DNA of 10,350 nucleotides, taken from contig WGDF01000260.1 in the NCBI GenBank assembly GCA_015493405.1, positions 1 through 10,350 on the forward strand, written 5' to 3'. The notes below the pieces were generated by a model, which saw only the letters and a program-made list of their open reading frames with translations, did no database searches and was not told where the DNA came from. This document shows positions 1 through 5,896 of this stretch, one piece after another (position 1 is the stretch's first letter; each line of letters opens with the position of its first letter). Made by a program: the position numbers and the translations under genes. The stretch comes from Flavobacteriaceae bacterium (GTDB lineage Bacteria > Bacteroidota > Bacteroidia > Flavobacteriales > Flavobacteriaceae).

Positions 1-1180
1 GAAGTGTTTTTAAGACATTGAGTTTGAAACGATTGCAAAAACTTATTAAATCTAAGTCGACTTCCAAACCTTCTCCTTCGTATTGTGCTATATAAAAGTG
101 GTTATAGAGGCTTTTGTAAACACGATAGACGAAGTCCGGATCGGGGATCATTTGCAGATAGGATTCTTCAAAATATTTGAGATCATAATCATCCGTAAAG
201 ATGATAGCTTCTGCCGGTTGCCCATCCCGACCGGCTCTTCCGGATTCTTGAACATAATTTTCTAAAGAAGCCGGTAGATCCAAATGTAAAACTTGGCGCA
301 CATCGGCCTTGTCAATACCCATACCAAAAGCTGTGGTCGCAAACATAATATATGTTTTATGTTGTAACCAATCCGATAAAGCCTTTTGTTTAGCCTCAAA
401 AGACATCCCGCCGTGAAAAAAGGCTGTTTTAAATCCACGTTGTGCGACATAGTTTGCATATTGGTAGGTTTTTTTTCTGGTTTTGACATAAACTACTACC
501 GATTCATCTTTTTTTAAATGACTGATTAAAGCATTTATTTTTTGTTGGCTATGATGTACTTTATAGGCTATATTAGGTCTAATGACCGAAGTTCTATAGA
601 TTTTAGGGTGATCCAAGTCCAGATAAGTATCAATATCTTTAACTACATTGAGTTTGGCGGTTGCGGTAAGTGCTAAAATCGTGACATCGGGTAAAAGTGT
701 TCGCAATTCATGAATTTTGGTATAGGCCGGCCTGAAATCATGGCCCCATTCGGAGATACAATGCGCTTCGTCAACTGTGATTAAATTGATGGGCATTTGC
801 GATAAACGCTTTCGGACATATTCATTTTGCAAGCGTTCGGGTGAAAGAAAAACAAATTTTGAACGACCGAATTGCACATTGTTTAACAAGCGCTCGAGTT
901 CGCTGAAATTAAGCTGTCCGGTCAAGGCAACTGCTTTGATACCGCGTCGGTTTAGGTTGGTTACTTGATCTTCAATCAATGCGATTAAGGGTGAAATGAC
1001 TATGGTAATACCATTTTGGGCTAAACCTGCAACTTGGTAAATGATAGATTTACCGCTTCCGGTCGGTAAAATGGCGATGACATCATTCCCTGTAAGAACA
1101 TCATCAATAATTTGTTCTTGCGGTTTACGAAATTGTTCAAAGCCCCAATATTGCTGCAATATTTGTTTGGGAGACAACAA
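1..1180 (-). CDS. recQ: ATP-dependent DNA helicase RecQ (3' end beyond window)
   Basis: Superfamily 2 3'-to-5' DNA helicase, acting in recombination and replication-fork repair in the cytoplasm. My reading of the minus strand gives 393 uninterrupted codons that run off the left edge, so the C-terminal part (most of the zinc/winged-helix region and any HRDC domain) is missing. Visible motifs: an FRKPQEQ motif 0 near residues 17-23; Walker A PTGSGKS at 39-45; DEAHCISEWGHDFRPAY (motif II plus the RecQ aromatic loop) from 137; an FHGGMS segment and TTAFGMGIDKADVR in the second RecA domain; and motif VI QESGRAGRDG at about 311-320. There is no ATG before the catalytic core. The only start that fits the family N-terminus is TTG at 1180 (or TTG at 1177), directly after the stop codon of the upstream ATPase gene, so translation is probably coupled. 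Function is secure; the exact start is inferred. Confidence 0.95.
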   Translation of the reverse strand, partial: MLSPKQILQQYWGFEQFRKPQEQIIDDVLTGNDVIAILPTGSGKSIIYQVAGLAQNGITIVISPLIALIEDQVTNLNRRGIKAVALTGQLNFSELERLLNNVQFGRSKFVFLSPERLQNEYVRKRLSQMPINLITVDEAHCISEWGHDFRPAYTKIHELRTLLPDVTILALTATAKLNVVKDIDTYLDLDHPKIYRTSVIRPNIAYKVHHSQQKINALISHLKKDESVVVYVKTRKKTYQYANYVAQRGFKTAFFHGGMSFEAKQKALSDWLQHKTYIMFATTAFGMGIDKADVRQVLHLDLPASLENYVQESGRAGRDGQPAEAIIFTDDYDLKYFEESYLQMIPDPDFVYRVYKSLYNHFYIAQYEGEGLEVDLDLISFCNRFKLNVLKTL

Positions 1181-1729
1181 TTAATTGTGTTTTTTAAGGC
1201 TGTCAATGATATAATCTACTCTTTTATGAACGGGACCAAAAGGGACAAATATCAAATAATAACCCAATTCTTTGTAATAGTTAACCAGTTTATTATGAAT
1301 AAGTTGCGCTTGATTAAAACTTTCATAACGTTCGGCATCATTGGTAAAAATTTCGTCCCAGGGGGGCATAATAAAAACAATCCGATCATAAGGGTGCCGG
1401 CGTGTAGCAGTTTCAAATTCCGGAGGTATGTCTTGTTTACTGTATTTTAGATAAGCATTCACATCGGGGATACCACGGTCAAAAAATATAATAGGTTCAT
1501 TGAGTTGATCAGCTTCTTTAAACTGTTTGATGCGGCCTTCTATTAATTTTTGGCTAAATAGGTAAGGATCAGTTAAATACAATTGTTCAATCCCATCTTG
1601 TTGTGCAGCTTTGATTATATCACGTGACACTTCGTCAAAACACGTGAAATTTCTATTTTTAAGTTCTTCAATAACGGTAGATTTTCCGGTACTGGGGCCG
1701 CCGGTGATGACTATTTTTCTTGATTTCAA
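1181..1729 (-). CDS. P-loop ATPase, AAA_28 / NadR-kinase-like (COG3911-type)
   Basis: A 182-residue P-loop protein. Walker A is GGPSTGKST at 10-18, on a first strand KIVITG. Other nucleotide-kinase-like features are FDEVSRDII at 31-39, a Walker-B-like strand ending IIFFDRG at 80-86, and a lid-like ERYESF at 133-138. This layout matches the small predicted ATPases grouped with AAA_28 and NadR C-terminal kinase domains; the substrate is unknown. The start is TTG at 1729: the frame upstream has no ATG before a stop, and the family begins just before the KIVITG strand. It lies 23-30 bases downstream of a strong promoter-like sequence, and recQ follows with no intervening base, so the two probably form one operon. 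A role with RecQ in nucleic-acid metabolism is only suggested by this arrangement. It could equally phosphorylate a small metabolite. Confidence 0.8.
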   Translation of the reverse strand: MKSRKIVITGGPSTGKSTVIEELKNRNFTCFDEVSRDIIKAAQQDGIEQLYLTDPYLFSQKLIEGRIKQFKEADQLNEPIIFFDRGIPDVNAYLKYSKQDIPPEFETATRRHPYDRIVFIMPPWDEIFTNDAERYESFNQAQLIHNKLVNYYKELGYYLIFVPFGPVHKRVDYIIDSLKKHN

Positions 1730-1735
1730 AATATA

Positions 1736-1758
1736 TTTGCTTAGGTTGTTTAAGCAAA
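1736..1758. repeat. Perfect 8-bp inverted repeat (dyad) next to the ATPase-recQ promoter
   Basis: TTTGCTTA at 1736-1743 and TAAGCAAA at 1751-1758 are exact inverted copies with a 7-base spacer. On the minus strand the dyad starts immediately after the -7 element (1766-1759) and so covers the expected transcription start. It could be an operator for a dimeric regulator. It could also be a weak terminator hairpin for the FAD dehydrogenase transcript that reads in from the right; the T-rich stretch after it is poor (ATATATTTTG). The dyad is certain; its function is not. Confidence 0.6.
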
Positions 1759-1789
1759 CAAATATAAGCTGTTTTTATGAGGATTTCAA
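1759..1789 (-). promoter_or_regulatory. Bacteroidota-type promoter for the ATPase-recQ unit
   Basis: On the minus strand, TTG at 1789-1787 is followed after 20 bases by TATATTTG at 1766-1759. This fits the known Bacteroidota primary sigma pattern of TTG at about -33 and TAnnTTTG at about -7. Transcription should begin near 1752, giving a 5' leader of about 20-25 bases before the TTG start codon at 1729. It sits in the only real gap (1730-1803) on this side of the window. Confidence 0.75.
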
Positions 1790-1803
1790 TTTTATAAAAG
1801 AAA

Positions 1804-3366
1804 TTAATGTATTTTTTTTACGATTGCTTCTGCAATTCTTTCACCGTCCATAGCGGCAGAAACAATACCACCGGCATAGCCGGCACCTTCACCGGCAGGA
1901 TACAGATTGCTTAATTGCAGGTGTTGGAATTGTTCATTTCGGGGTATTTTCAAAGGAGAAGAGGTGCGCGATTCTACACCGATAACATTGGCCAATTCCG
2001 TATAAAATCCGGGCAATTTTTGCCCATATGTTTTGAAAGCTTTTCTCAATTTTTTACCGATTAATTTGGGTAAAATAGAATGTAACGGTGCTGAATTAAG
2101 TCCGGGTTGATAGGAGGTATCATTTAAAGTATTCGAAAGATGCCCTTCTACAAAATCAGTTAATCTTTGAGCCGGAGCTTGTAAATTTCTGCCACCGGCA
2201 ACAAAAGCCAATTGCTCTAAATCTTTTTGAAAAGCCAAAGTTTTAAATACACCATATTTTTCATATCTAGCCAAATCCCGATTGGTATCGATCTCTACTA
2301 CGATTCCTGAATTGGCAAATTTGTTATGACGTTTTGAAGGAGACATTCCATTGACCACGATTTCTTTTTTACCTGTCGCCGCAGGCACAATAAAGCCACC
2401 GGGGCACATGCAAAATGAATAAACACCGCGGTCACCGACTTGTTGCACTATATTATATGAAGCCGGTGGTAATAAATCGTCTTTTTGGCCAATGGGGCAA
2501 TGGTATTGAATACTGTCGATTAAAGCTTGCGGGTGTTCGACCCGAACGCCCATAGCCAGAGATTTGGCTTGCATTAAAATGTGATGCCGGTCGAGTAAAT
2601 AATAGATGTCACGTGCCGAATGCCCTGTAGCTAAAATCAATTGTGTTACAGGTATTTCCGTTTCGTCATTAATCAGAATGCTTTTTATTTTTTGATTACT
2701 TATTTTTAAATCGGTCAGACGGCTGTTAAAATGAATTTCACCGCCATATTTTAAAATGGTTTCTCTTATGTTTTGCACAACTTTCGGTAATTTATCAGTT
2801 CCGATATGCGGATGTGCATCGACTAAAATCTGTTCTTGTGCCCCGTGATAAACCAAATTTTCAAAAATCCGACGTACATCGCCACGCTTTAAACTGCGGG
2901 TGTAAAGTTTACCATCGGAATACGTACCGGCGCCTCCCTCGCCAAAACAGTAATTGGAATTTTCGTCAACTCGCCCTGATTGATTGATCAATCTCAAGTC
3001 ACGGCGGCGTGTTCTGACCTCTTTACCGCGTTCAAACACCACAGGTTTATACCCCAGTTCAATCAGGCGCAAAGCGGCATACATGCCTGCCGGTCCAAAA
3101 CCGATTATATGTATAGGTGTTGCTTTAGAAACATCTTGATATTCAAATTGATAGGCTGATTGCTCGGAGGGTTTCTCACCGATATAAACCGCTATCTTAT
3201 AATTGAACCAAATTTTAGGTTTACGAGCATCAATAGATTTACGTAAGATTTTAACAGCTTCAATTTCCGAGGTGGAAATATTCAGAAAATCAGCTGATTT
3301 TTGTAATAAAATATTGGGTTGGTGTGCTTCATCAAGTGCAATACGTAATTGGATTTGCTTTATCAT
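1804..3366 (-). CDS. FAD-dependent dehydrogenase of the COG2509 type (uncharacterised)
   Basis: A 520-residue flavoprotein, full length for this family as I remember it. Residues 1-85 form a small N-terminal domain with the typical KSIDARKP segment near 43-50. The Rossmann dinucleotide loop GFGPAGMYAA is at 89-98, with the ribose-binding glutamate in VVFERG at 109-114. NYCFGEGGAGTYSDGKLYTR at 138-157 is the family signature. LATGHSARD at 245-253 is the usual second FAD motif, and LYPAGEGAGYAGG at 488-500 is the C-terminal FAD-binding motif. Cysteines at 140, 319 and 321 (CMC before PGG) could be redox-active, but this is speculation. No signal peptide is visible, so it should be cytosolic. 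The substrate is unknown. The start is ATG, five bases after the stop of the barrel-like gene, implying co-transcription with it. The only candidate terminator after it is the weak dyad at 1736-1758. Confidence 0.88.
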   Translation of the reverse strand: MIKQIQLRIALDEAHQPNILLQKSADFLNISTSEIEAVKILRKSIDARKPKIWFNYKIAVYIGEKPSEQSAYQFEYQDVSKATPIHIIGFGPAGMYAALRLIELGYKPVVFERGKEVRTRRRDLRLINQSGRVDENSNYCFGEGGAGTYSDGKLYTRSLKRGDVRRIFENLVYHGAQEQILVDAHPHIGTDKLPKVVQNIRETILKYGGEIHFNSRLTDLKISNQKIKSILINDETEIPVTQLILATGHSARDIYYLLDRHHILMQAKSLAMGVRVEHPQALIDSIQYHCPIGQKDDLLPPASYNIVQQVGDRGVYSFCMCPGGFIVPAATGKKEIVVNGMSPSKRHNKFANSGIVVEIDTNRDLARYEKYGVFKTLAFQKDLEQLAFVAGGRNLQAPAQRLTDFVEGHLSNTLNDTSYQPGLNSAPLHSILPKLIGKKLRKAFKTYGQKLPGFYTELANVIGVESRTSSPLKIPRNEQFQHLQLSNLYPAGEGAGYAGGIVSAAMDGERIAEAIVKKIH

Positions 3367-3369
3367 ACA

Positions 3370-3385
3370 AATTAAAATTTTAATT
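3370..3385. repeat. 16-bp perfect A/T palindrome at a gene junction
   Basis: AATTAAAATTTTAATT is its own reverse complement. It covers the stop codon of the barrel-like gene and ends three bases before the ATG of the FAD dehydrogenase. It may be chance in AT-rich DNA. Confidence 0.4.
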
Positions 3386-4133
3386 GGTAACTGATAAAAT
3401 ATTGCATCCCAAATCCAAAATTACTGTAAGTATTTTTATTATAAAAACCCGGAATATAAGCAATCTCAAAGCCTTGTATATCAGAACTGTTAATCAAATA
3501 TTTGAAGGCGACATTGTAGCCCACATAAAGATGTTTAAAAGTTTCGACTTGAATTTGAGCTGCTAGTTCAAACCATTGGGCTTTATTGTTGGCTATAGAC
3601 TTATGTATCGTGATTGGTTCGGGTGGATATACAGCGCCCGGTTGGTTGATCCGATAAGTATTCAAAAGATAATCGAACTTCGCAAAGGCATAGTTCAAGC
3701 CAATGGTGATATCGTTATCCATTGTAAGCCAATTGTGATAGAAATTTTGGCTGATGCCAATTTTGTAATAGTTTCCTATGGTATTGTAATTGAGTAAATT
3801 GTTATCGGTCAAATGGTTTTCATGGCCAGTGGCTATAAGGATATAATAATCTTTATAAAAATTGGCATCTATATAGAAATCGTAGGATTGAGAATCTTGA
3901 AGTTTGGCCCAAATATATTTACCGACATCAAAACCAAATCTGATTTTTACAGGTTGACGAACGGTTATCAAACTATCTTTTGCCTTAAGACTATCTTTTT
4001 TTTGTTGTGCTAAGACCGGCGTAAATAGTAAAAGAAAAAAAGAGACATAAAACCACTTTAAAAATAATTCGGCATTAGGGGCAATTTTTTGAAACTGCTT
4101 AAAGGTTATAAAAAGGGTTTTTAGAGGTGACAT
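3372..4133 (-). CDS. Putative outer-membrane beta-barrel protein, DUF6048-like
   Basis: A 253-residue exported protein. A hydrophobic segment at about 27-42 (FLKWFYVSFFLLLFTPVLA) followed by LAQQ looks like a signal peptide with cleavage near 42-43. It is preceded by an unusually long 26-residue N-region. No other ATG lies between the start and the hydrophobic core, so the ATG at 4133 is kept. The mature part has repeated alternating aromatic/polar strands (for example SYDFYIDANF, YYILIATG, YYKIGISQNFYHN, GFGMQYFISYQLKF) and ends in a phenylalanine, as outer-membrane barrels often do. From memory it matches Bacteroidota DUF6048, commonly found next to a DUF6452 lipoprotein, and such a gene lies directly upstream here (33-base gap). 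The function is unknown. A lipoprotein-barrel pair at the outer membrane is an inference. Confidence 0.7.
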   Translation of the reverse strand: MSPLKTLFITFKQFQKIAPNAELFLKWFYVSFFLLLFTPVLAQQKKDSLKAKDSLITVRQPVKIRFGFDVGKYIWAKLQDSQSYDFYIDANFYKDYYILIATGHENHLTDNNLLNYNTIGNYYKIGISQNFYHNWLTMDNDITIGLNYAFAKFDYLLNTYRINQPGAVYPPEPITIHKSIANNKAQWFELAAQIQVETFKHLYVGYNVAFKYLINSSDIQGFEIAYIPGFYNKNTYSNFGFGMQYFISYQLKF

Positions 4134-4166
4134 AAATGAATCAAATTTTTTCGATATGGATTTTGG

Positions 4167-4643
4167 CTAATGATAAATTTTAATATGTATGGTATCCGAA
4201 ACAATATCTGTTTTTAAAACCTCTATTTGCTGAATCCAGTTATCGTTATCATGTTGTAAATCAACGTTTAATTGATGAAAAAACATTTTATAACCACAAG
4301 ATTTTGAGACGAAAACGGTTTCTCTTTGATATTGAAAAGAGAGCGTGTCATTGTTATTTTGGTCAGCTAAAATAAAGGCACAATGATCGGCATTCACGTT
4401 TAAGGGCAAGCCAATATCAGCCATAGATTGATGAGCTGATAGTGTATCGTTATCGGGCAAAGCAATCACCGATAGATCAGCTACATTTTTTGGATTATCC
4501 GGTTGTGCTGTATCGTAAAAAGCGAGATGCAATTTAGGCGTTGTATCGGCTGTGCAAATATCATCTTTGCGACAAGCCGATAAGGCTAATAATGCTAAAC
4601 TTATAAGCCCTAAACCGGCTTTGACAGATAAACCTTTAATCAT
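4167..4643 (-). CDS. Lipoprotein, DUF6452-like
   Basis: A 158-residue lipoprotein precursor. The signal peptide has a hydrophobic core at 9-21 and a lipobox LSAC at 21-24, with C24 as the lipidated cysteine. Directly after it comes RKDDI, which resembles the K-(D/E)2 lipoprotein export signal described in Capnocytophaga, so the protein may be displayed on the cell surface. Cysteines at 30, 88 and 116 could form disulfides. The segment ETVFVSKSCGYKMFF at 108-122 and the closing HIKIYH resemble DUF6452 members I remember. The gene starts the unit lipoprotein, barrel, FAD dehydrogenase. Its -7 element lies only four bases before the ATG, suggesting a leaderless mRNA. The biochemical function is unknown. 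Confidence 0.78.
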   Translation of the reverse strand: MIKGLSVKAGLGLISLALLALSACRKDDICTADTTPKLHLAFYDTAQPDNPKNVADLSVIALPDNDTLSAHQSMADIGLPLNVNADHCAFILADQNNNDTLSFQYQRETVFVSKSCGYKMFFHQLNVDLQHDNDNWIQQIEVLKTDIVSDTIHIKIYH

Positions 4644-4647
4644 AGAA

Positions 4648-4678
4648 CAAATATAGTTTTTTTTGTGATATGCCGGAA
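4648..4678 (-). promoter_or_regulatory. Promoter for the lipoprotein unit, probably leaderless
   Basis: TATATTTG at 4655-4648 on the minus strand is a perfect TAnnTTTG -7 element. TTC at 4678-4676, 20 bases upstream, is one base off the -33 TTG. Only TTCT separates the -7 element from the ATG at 4643-4641, so transcription should start at or within a base or two of the start codon. It shares the ten bases TATATTTGTT and the 20-base spacer with the ATPase-recQ promoter. Confidence 0.6.
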
Positions 4679-4733
4679 TATTTAGGTCGAAATTTAAGTT
4701 AGTTTTTTAGAAAATTTAATCAACTTTTTTATG

Positions 4734-4741
4734 TAAATTTG
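4734..4741 (+). promoter_or_regulatory. -7 promoter element for the 89-residue protein gene
   Basis: TAAATTTG fits TAnnTTTG and lies 25 bases before the ATG, giving a short A/T-rich leader. No good -33 TTG is seen at the usual distance (nearest is TTAG at 4707-4710), so the upstream half is weak. It is divergent to the lipoprotein promoter within the 123-base gap 4644-4766. Confidence 0.5.
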
Positions 4742-4766
4742 CATTAAATATTAAAAAATAAATATT

Positions 4767-5036
4767 ATGTCAAGTATAAAGGATTTTAAAAAAGAAATTA
4801 ATTACGTCTTTGGCGAAGTGATTGATGAAGCCAATTACAAACAACTGGTTAATCCGGAAGTCGATGGAGATAAAGTCGAAGCAATTATCGATGAAGCGGT
4901 AATGGCCTATGAAGATTTTTATAAAAAAATAAATAGTGGCAGAAAAGCCGAAAATAAAAAAACTTTTTACAAAACCTTAACTCAAGAAGTTGAAAAAAAG
5001 GTCAAAGATATGATTGAAAAAATCAATGCTTTATAG
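4767..5036 (+). CDS. Small conserved charged helical protein, function unknown
   Basis: An 89-residue cytosolic protein without a signal peptide or membrane segment. It is very rich in Lys and Glu, and its spacing of hydrophobic residues suggests two or three helices: roughly residues 3-28, 33-58 (DKVEAIIDEAVMAYEDFYKKI) and 62-88 (KKTFYKTLTQEVEKKVKDMI). From memory, similar proteins of about 90 residues beginning FKKxINYVFG and containing EAIIDEA occur widely in Flavobacteriia without a known role. The gene has its own -7 element and is closed by a clear terminator, so it is probably transcribed alone. Preferred use of AAA and GAA codons would fit good expression, but that is weak evidence in a low-GC genome. 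Confidence 0.8.
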   Translation: MSSIKDFKKEINYVFGEVIDEANYKQLVNPEVDGDKVEAIIDEAVMAYEDFYKKINSGRKAENKKTFYKTLTQEVEKKVKDMIEKINAL

Positions 5037-5058
5037 GTTTTTAATAAATATGTAAGAT

Positions 5059-5085
5059 AAAACCGCCTTTTGGGGTGGTTTTTTT
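5059..5085 (+). terminator. Rho-independent terminator after the small helical-protein gene
   Basis: AAAACCGCC at 5059-5067 pairs with GGTGGTTTT at 5074-5082 (nine pairs, one of them G-U) around a 6-base loop, and the T run continues to 5085. It lies 22 bases after the stop codon. It is the best terminator in the window. Confidence 0.85.
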
Positions 5086-5109
5086 ATGTTAAATTTATAA
5101 AAGTATTCA

Positions 5110-5137
5110 GGTAATTTACCAAATTATTTTACCTTAG
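5110..5137 (+). promoter_or_regulatory. Possible promoter/operator region before the LOG-family gene
   Basis: GGTAATTTACC at 5110-5120 is a perfect inverted repeat around one base. Its half-site TTTACC recurs at 5128-5133, thirteen bases on. The second copy overlaps TACCTTAG at 5130-5137, which is one base off the TAnnTTTG -7 element and 23 bases before the ATG. A promoter is expected here because a terminator lies just upstream, but the match is imperfect and no -33 TTG is evident. Confidence 0.35.
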
Positions 5138-5160
5138 CGCGTTGGAAAAAATATGACATT

Positions 5161-5853
5161 ATGATTGCAAAGAAAACAAAACAAAAAGATTGGAATAGTA
5201 TCAAAACCAATGATTCATGGCAAATATTTAAAATTATGTCCGAATTTGTAGAAGGTTTTGAAAAAATGAATAAAATAGGGCCTTCAGTTACGATTTTTGG
5301 CTCAGCCAGGACTAAAAAGGATGCTGAACATTATAAAACAGCTCAAAAAATTGCCAAAAAATTGGCTAAAGAAGGCTTTGGAATTATCACAGGAGGCGGT
5401 CCCGGTATTATGGAAGCTGCCAACAAAGGTGCGCAGAAAGGAAACGGCGCTTCTGCCGGCTTAAACATCGTTTTGCCTTTTGAACAAGATGCCAATCCTT
5501 TTATAGATCCGGACAAATTGGTCGATTTTAATTATTTTTTCGTCCGTAAGGTCATGTTTGTCAAATATGCTCAGGCTTTTGTGGTTATGCCCGGTGGATT
5601 TGGAACTTTAGATGAGTTTTTTGAAGCTTTAACTTTGATTCAAACCAAAAAAATTGAAAAATTTCCGGTGATTTTATACGATACCAAATTTTGGGGCGGC
5701 CTGATTGAATGGATAAAAACCCAGTTGAGAGATGAATACCATTATATCAGCCCTCACGACTTGGACTTGGTTCATCTAACCGATGATACGGATGAAGTGG
5801 TCAAAATTATTAAAGATTTCTATAAAAAACGCCATCTCAGCCCCAATTTCTAA
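5161..5853 (+). CDS. LOG-family (TIGR00730) nucleoside 5'-monophosphate phosphoribohydrolase
   Basis: A 230-residue Rossmann-fold protein of the LOG family, formerly mislabelled lysine decarboxylase. Characterised members cleave the N-glycosidic bond of nucleoside 5'-monophosphates (cytokinin nucleotides in plants, purine/pyrimidine monophosphates in bacteria) to give a base and ribose 5-phosphate. Visible motifs: TIFGSAR at 44-50; GGGPGIMEAAN at 78-88; the conserved Arg/Lys in FFVRK at 126-130; and the catalytic PGGFGTLDE at 144-152, with Glu152 as the expected key acid. The N-terminal 40 residues are an extension rich in Lys. No signal peptide, hence cytosolic. It is preceded by a terminator and a possible promoter, and followed after 41 bases by the secreted nuclease gene. 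A link between nucleotide scavenging and the extracellular nuclease is attractive but unproven. Confidence 0.9.
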   Translation: MIAKKTKQKDWNSIKTNDSWQIFKIMSEFVEGFEKMNKIGPSVTIFGSARTKKDAEHYKTAQKIAKKLAKEGFGIITGGGPGIMEAANKGAQKGNGASAGLNIVLPFEQDANPFIDPDKLVDFNYFFVRKVMFVKYAQAFVVMPGGFGTLDEFFEALTLIQTKKIEKFPVILYDTKFWGGLIEWIKTQLRDEYHYISPHDLDLVHLTDDTDEVVKIIKDFYKKRHLSPNF

Positions 5854-5869
5854 AACAAACAAACGAAAC

Positions 5870-5896
5870 AAACGAACTTAATAAACGAACTTTAAT
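5870..5896 (+). repeat. Imperfect tandem repeat of about 13 bases in the nuclease leader
   Basis: AAACGAACTTAAT at 5870-5882 is repeated as AAACGAACTTTAAT at 5883-5896, running into the ATG at 5895-5897. An AAACGAAAC variant precedes it at 5861-5869. The stretch 5852-5877 contains no T. A-rich, unstructured leaders replace Shine-Dalgarno sequences in this phylum, so this probably helps ribosome access. The repeat may be replication slippage. Confidence 0.5.

Noticed and set aside
262..489. Minus-strand reading frame of 75 codons
   Set aside because: It lies wholly inside recQ in another frame; the recQ frame carries all helicase motifs without interruption.
1112..1450. Plus-strand reading frame of 112 codons opposite the ATPase
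   Set aside because: Antisense shadow of a well-motifed P-loop gene; no family resemblance and no promoter-like sequence before it.
1736..1758. Dyad as a strong intrinsic terminator of the FAD dehydrogenase gene
   Set aside because: The stem is AT-rich and is not followed by a proper T run on the minus strand, so I list it as a dyad of uncertain role rather than as a terminator.
3370..3385. A/T palindrome as a regulatory site worth its own finding
   Set aside because: It lies across a stop codon in very AT-rich sequence, so a chance origin is likely; kept only as a low-confidence repeat feature.
4134..4166. In-frame link between the lipoprotein and the barrel-like protein (single TAG plus 11 codons)
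   Set aside because: The two genes share a frame, but the second has its own ATG and signal peptide, so a readthrough fusion is not needed to explain it.
5161..5853. Lysine decarboxylase
   Set aside because: An old mislabel for this family; the PGGFGTLDE motif is that of LOG phosphoribohydrolases and there is no PLP-binding signature.
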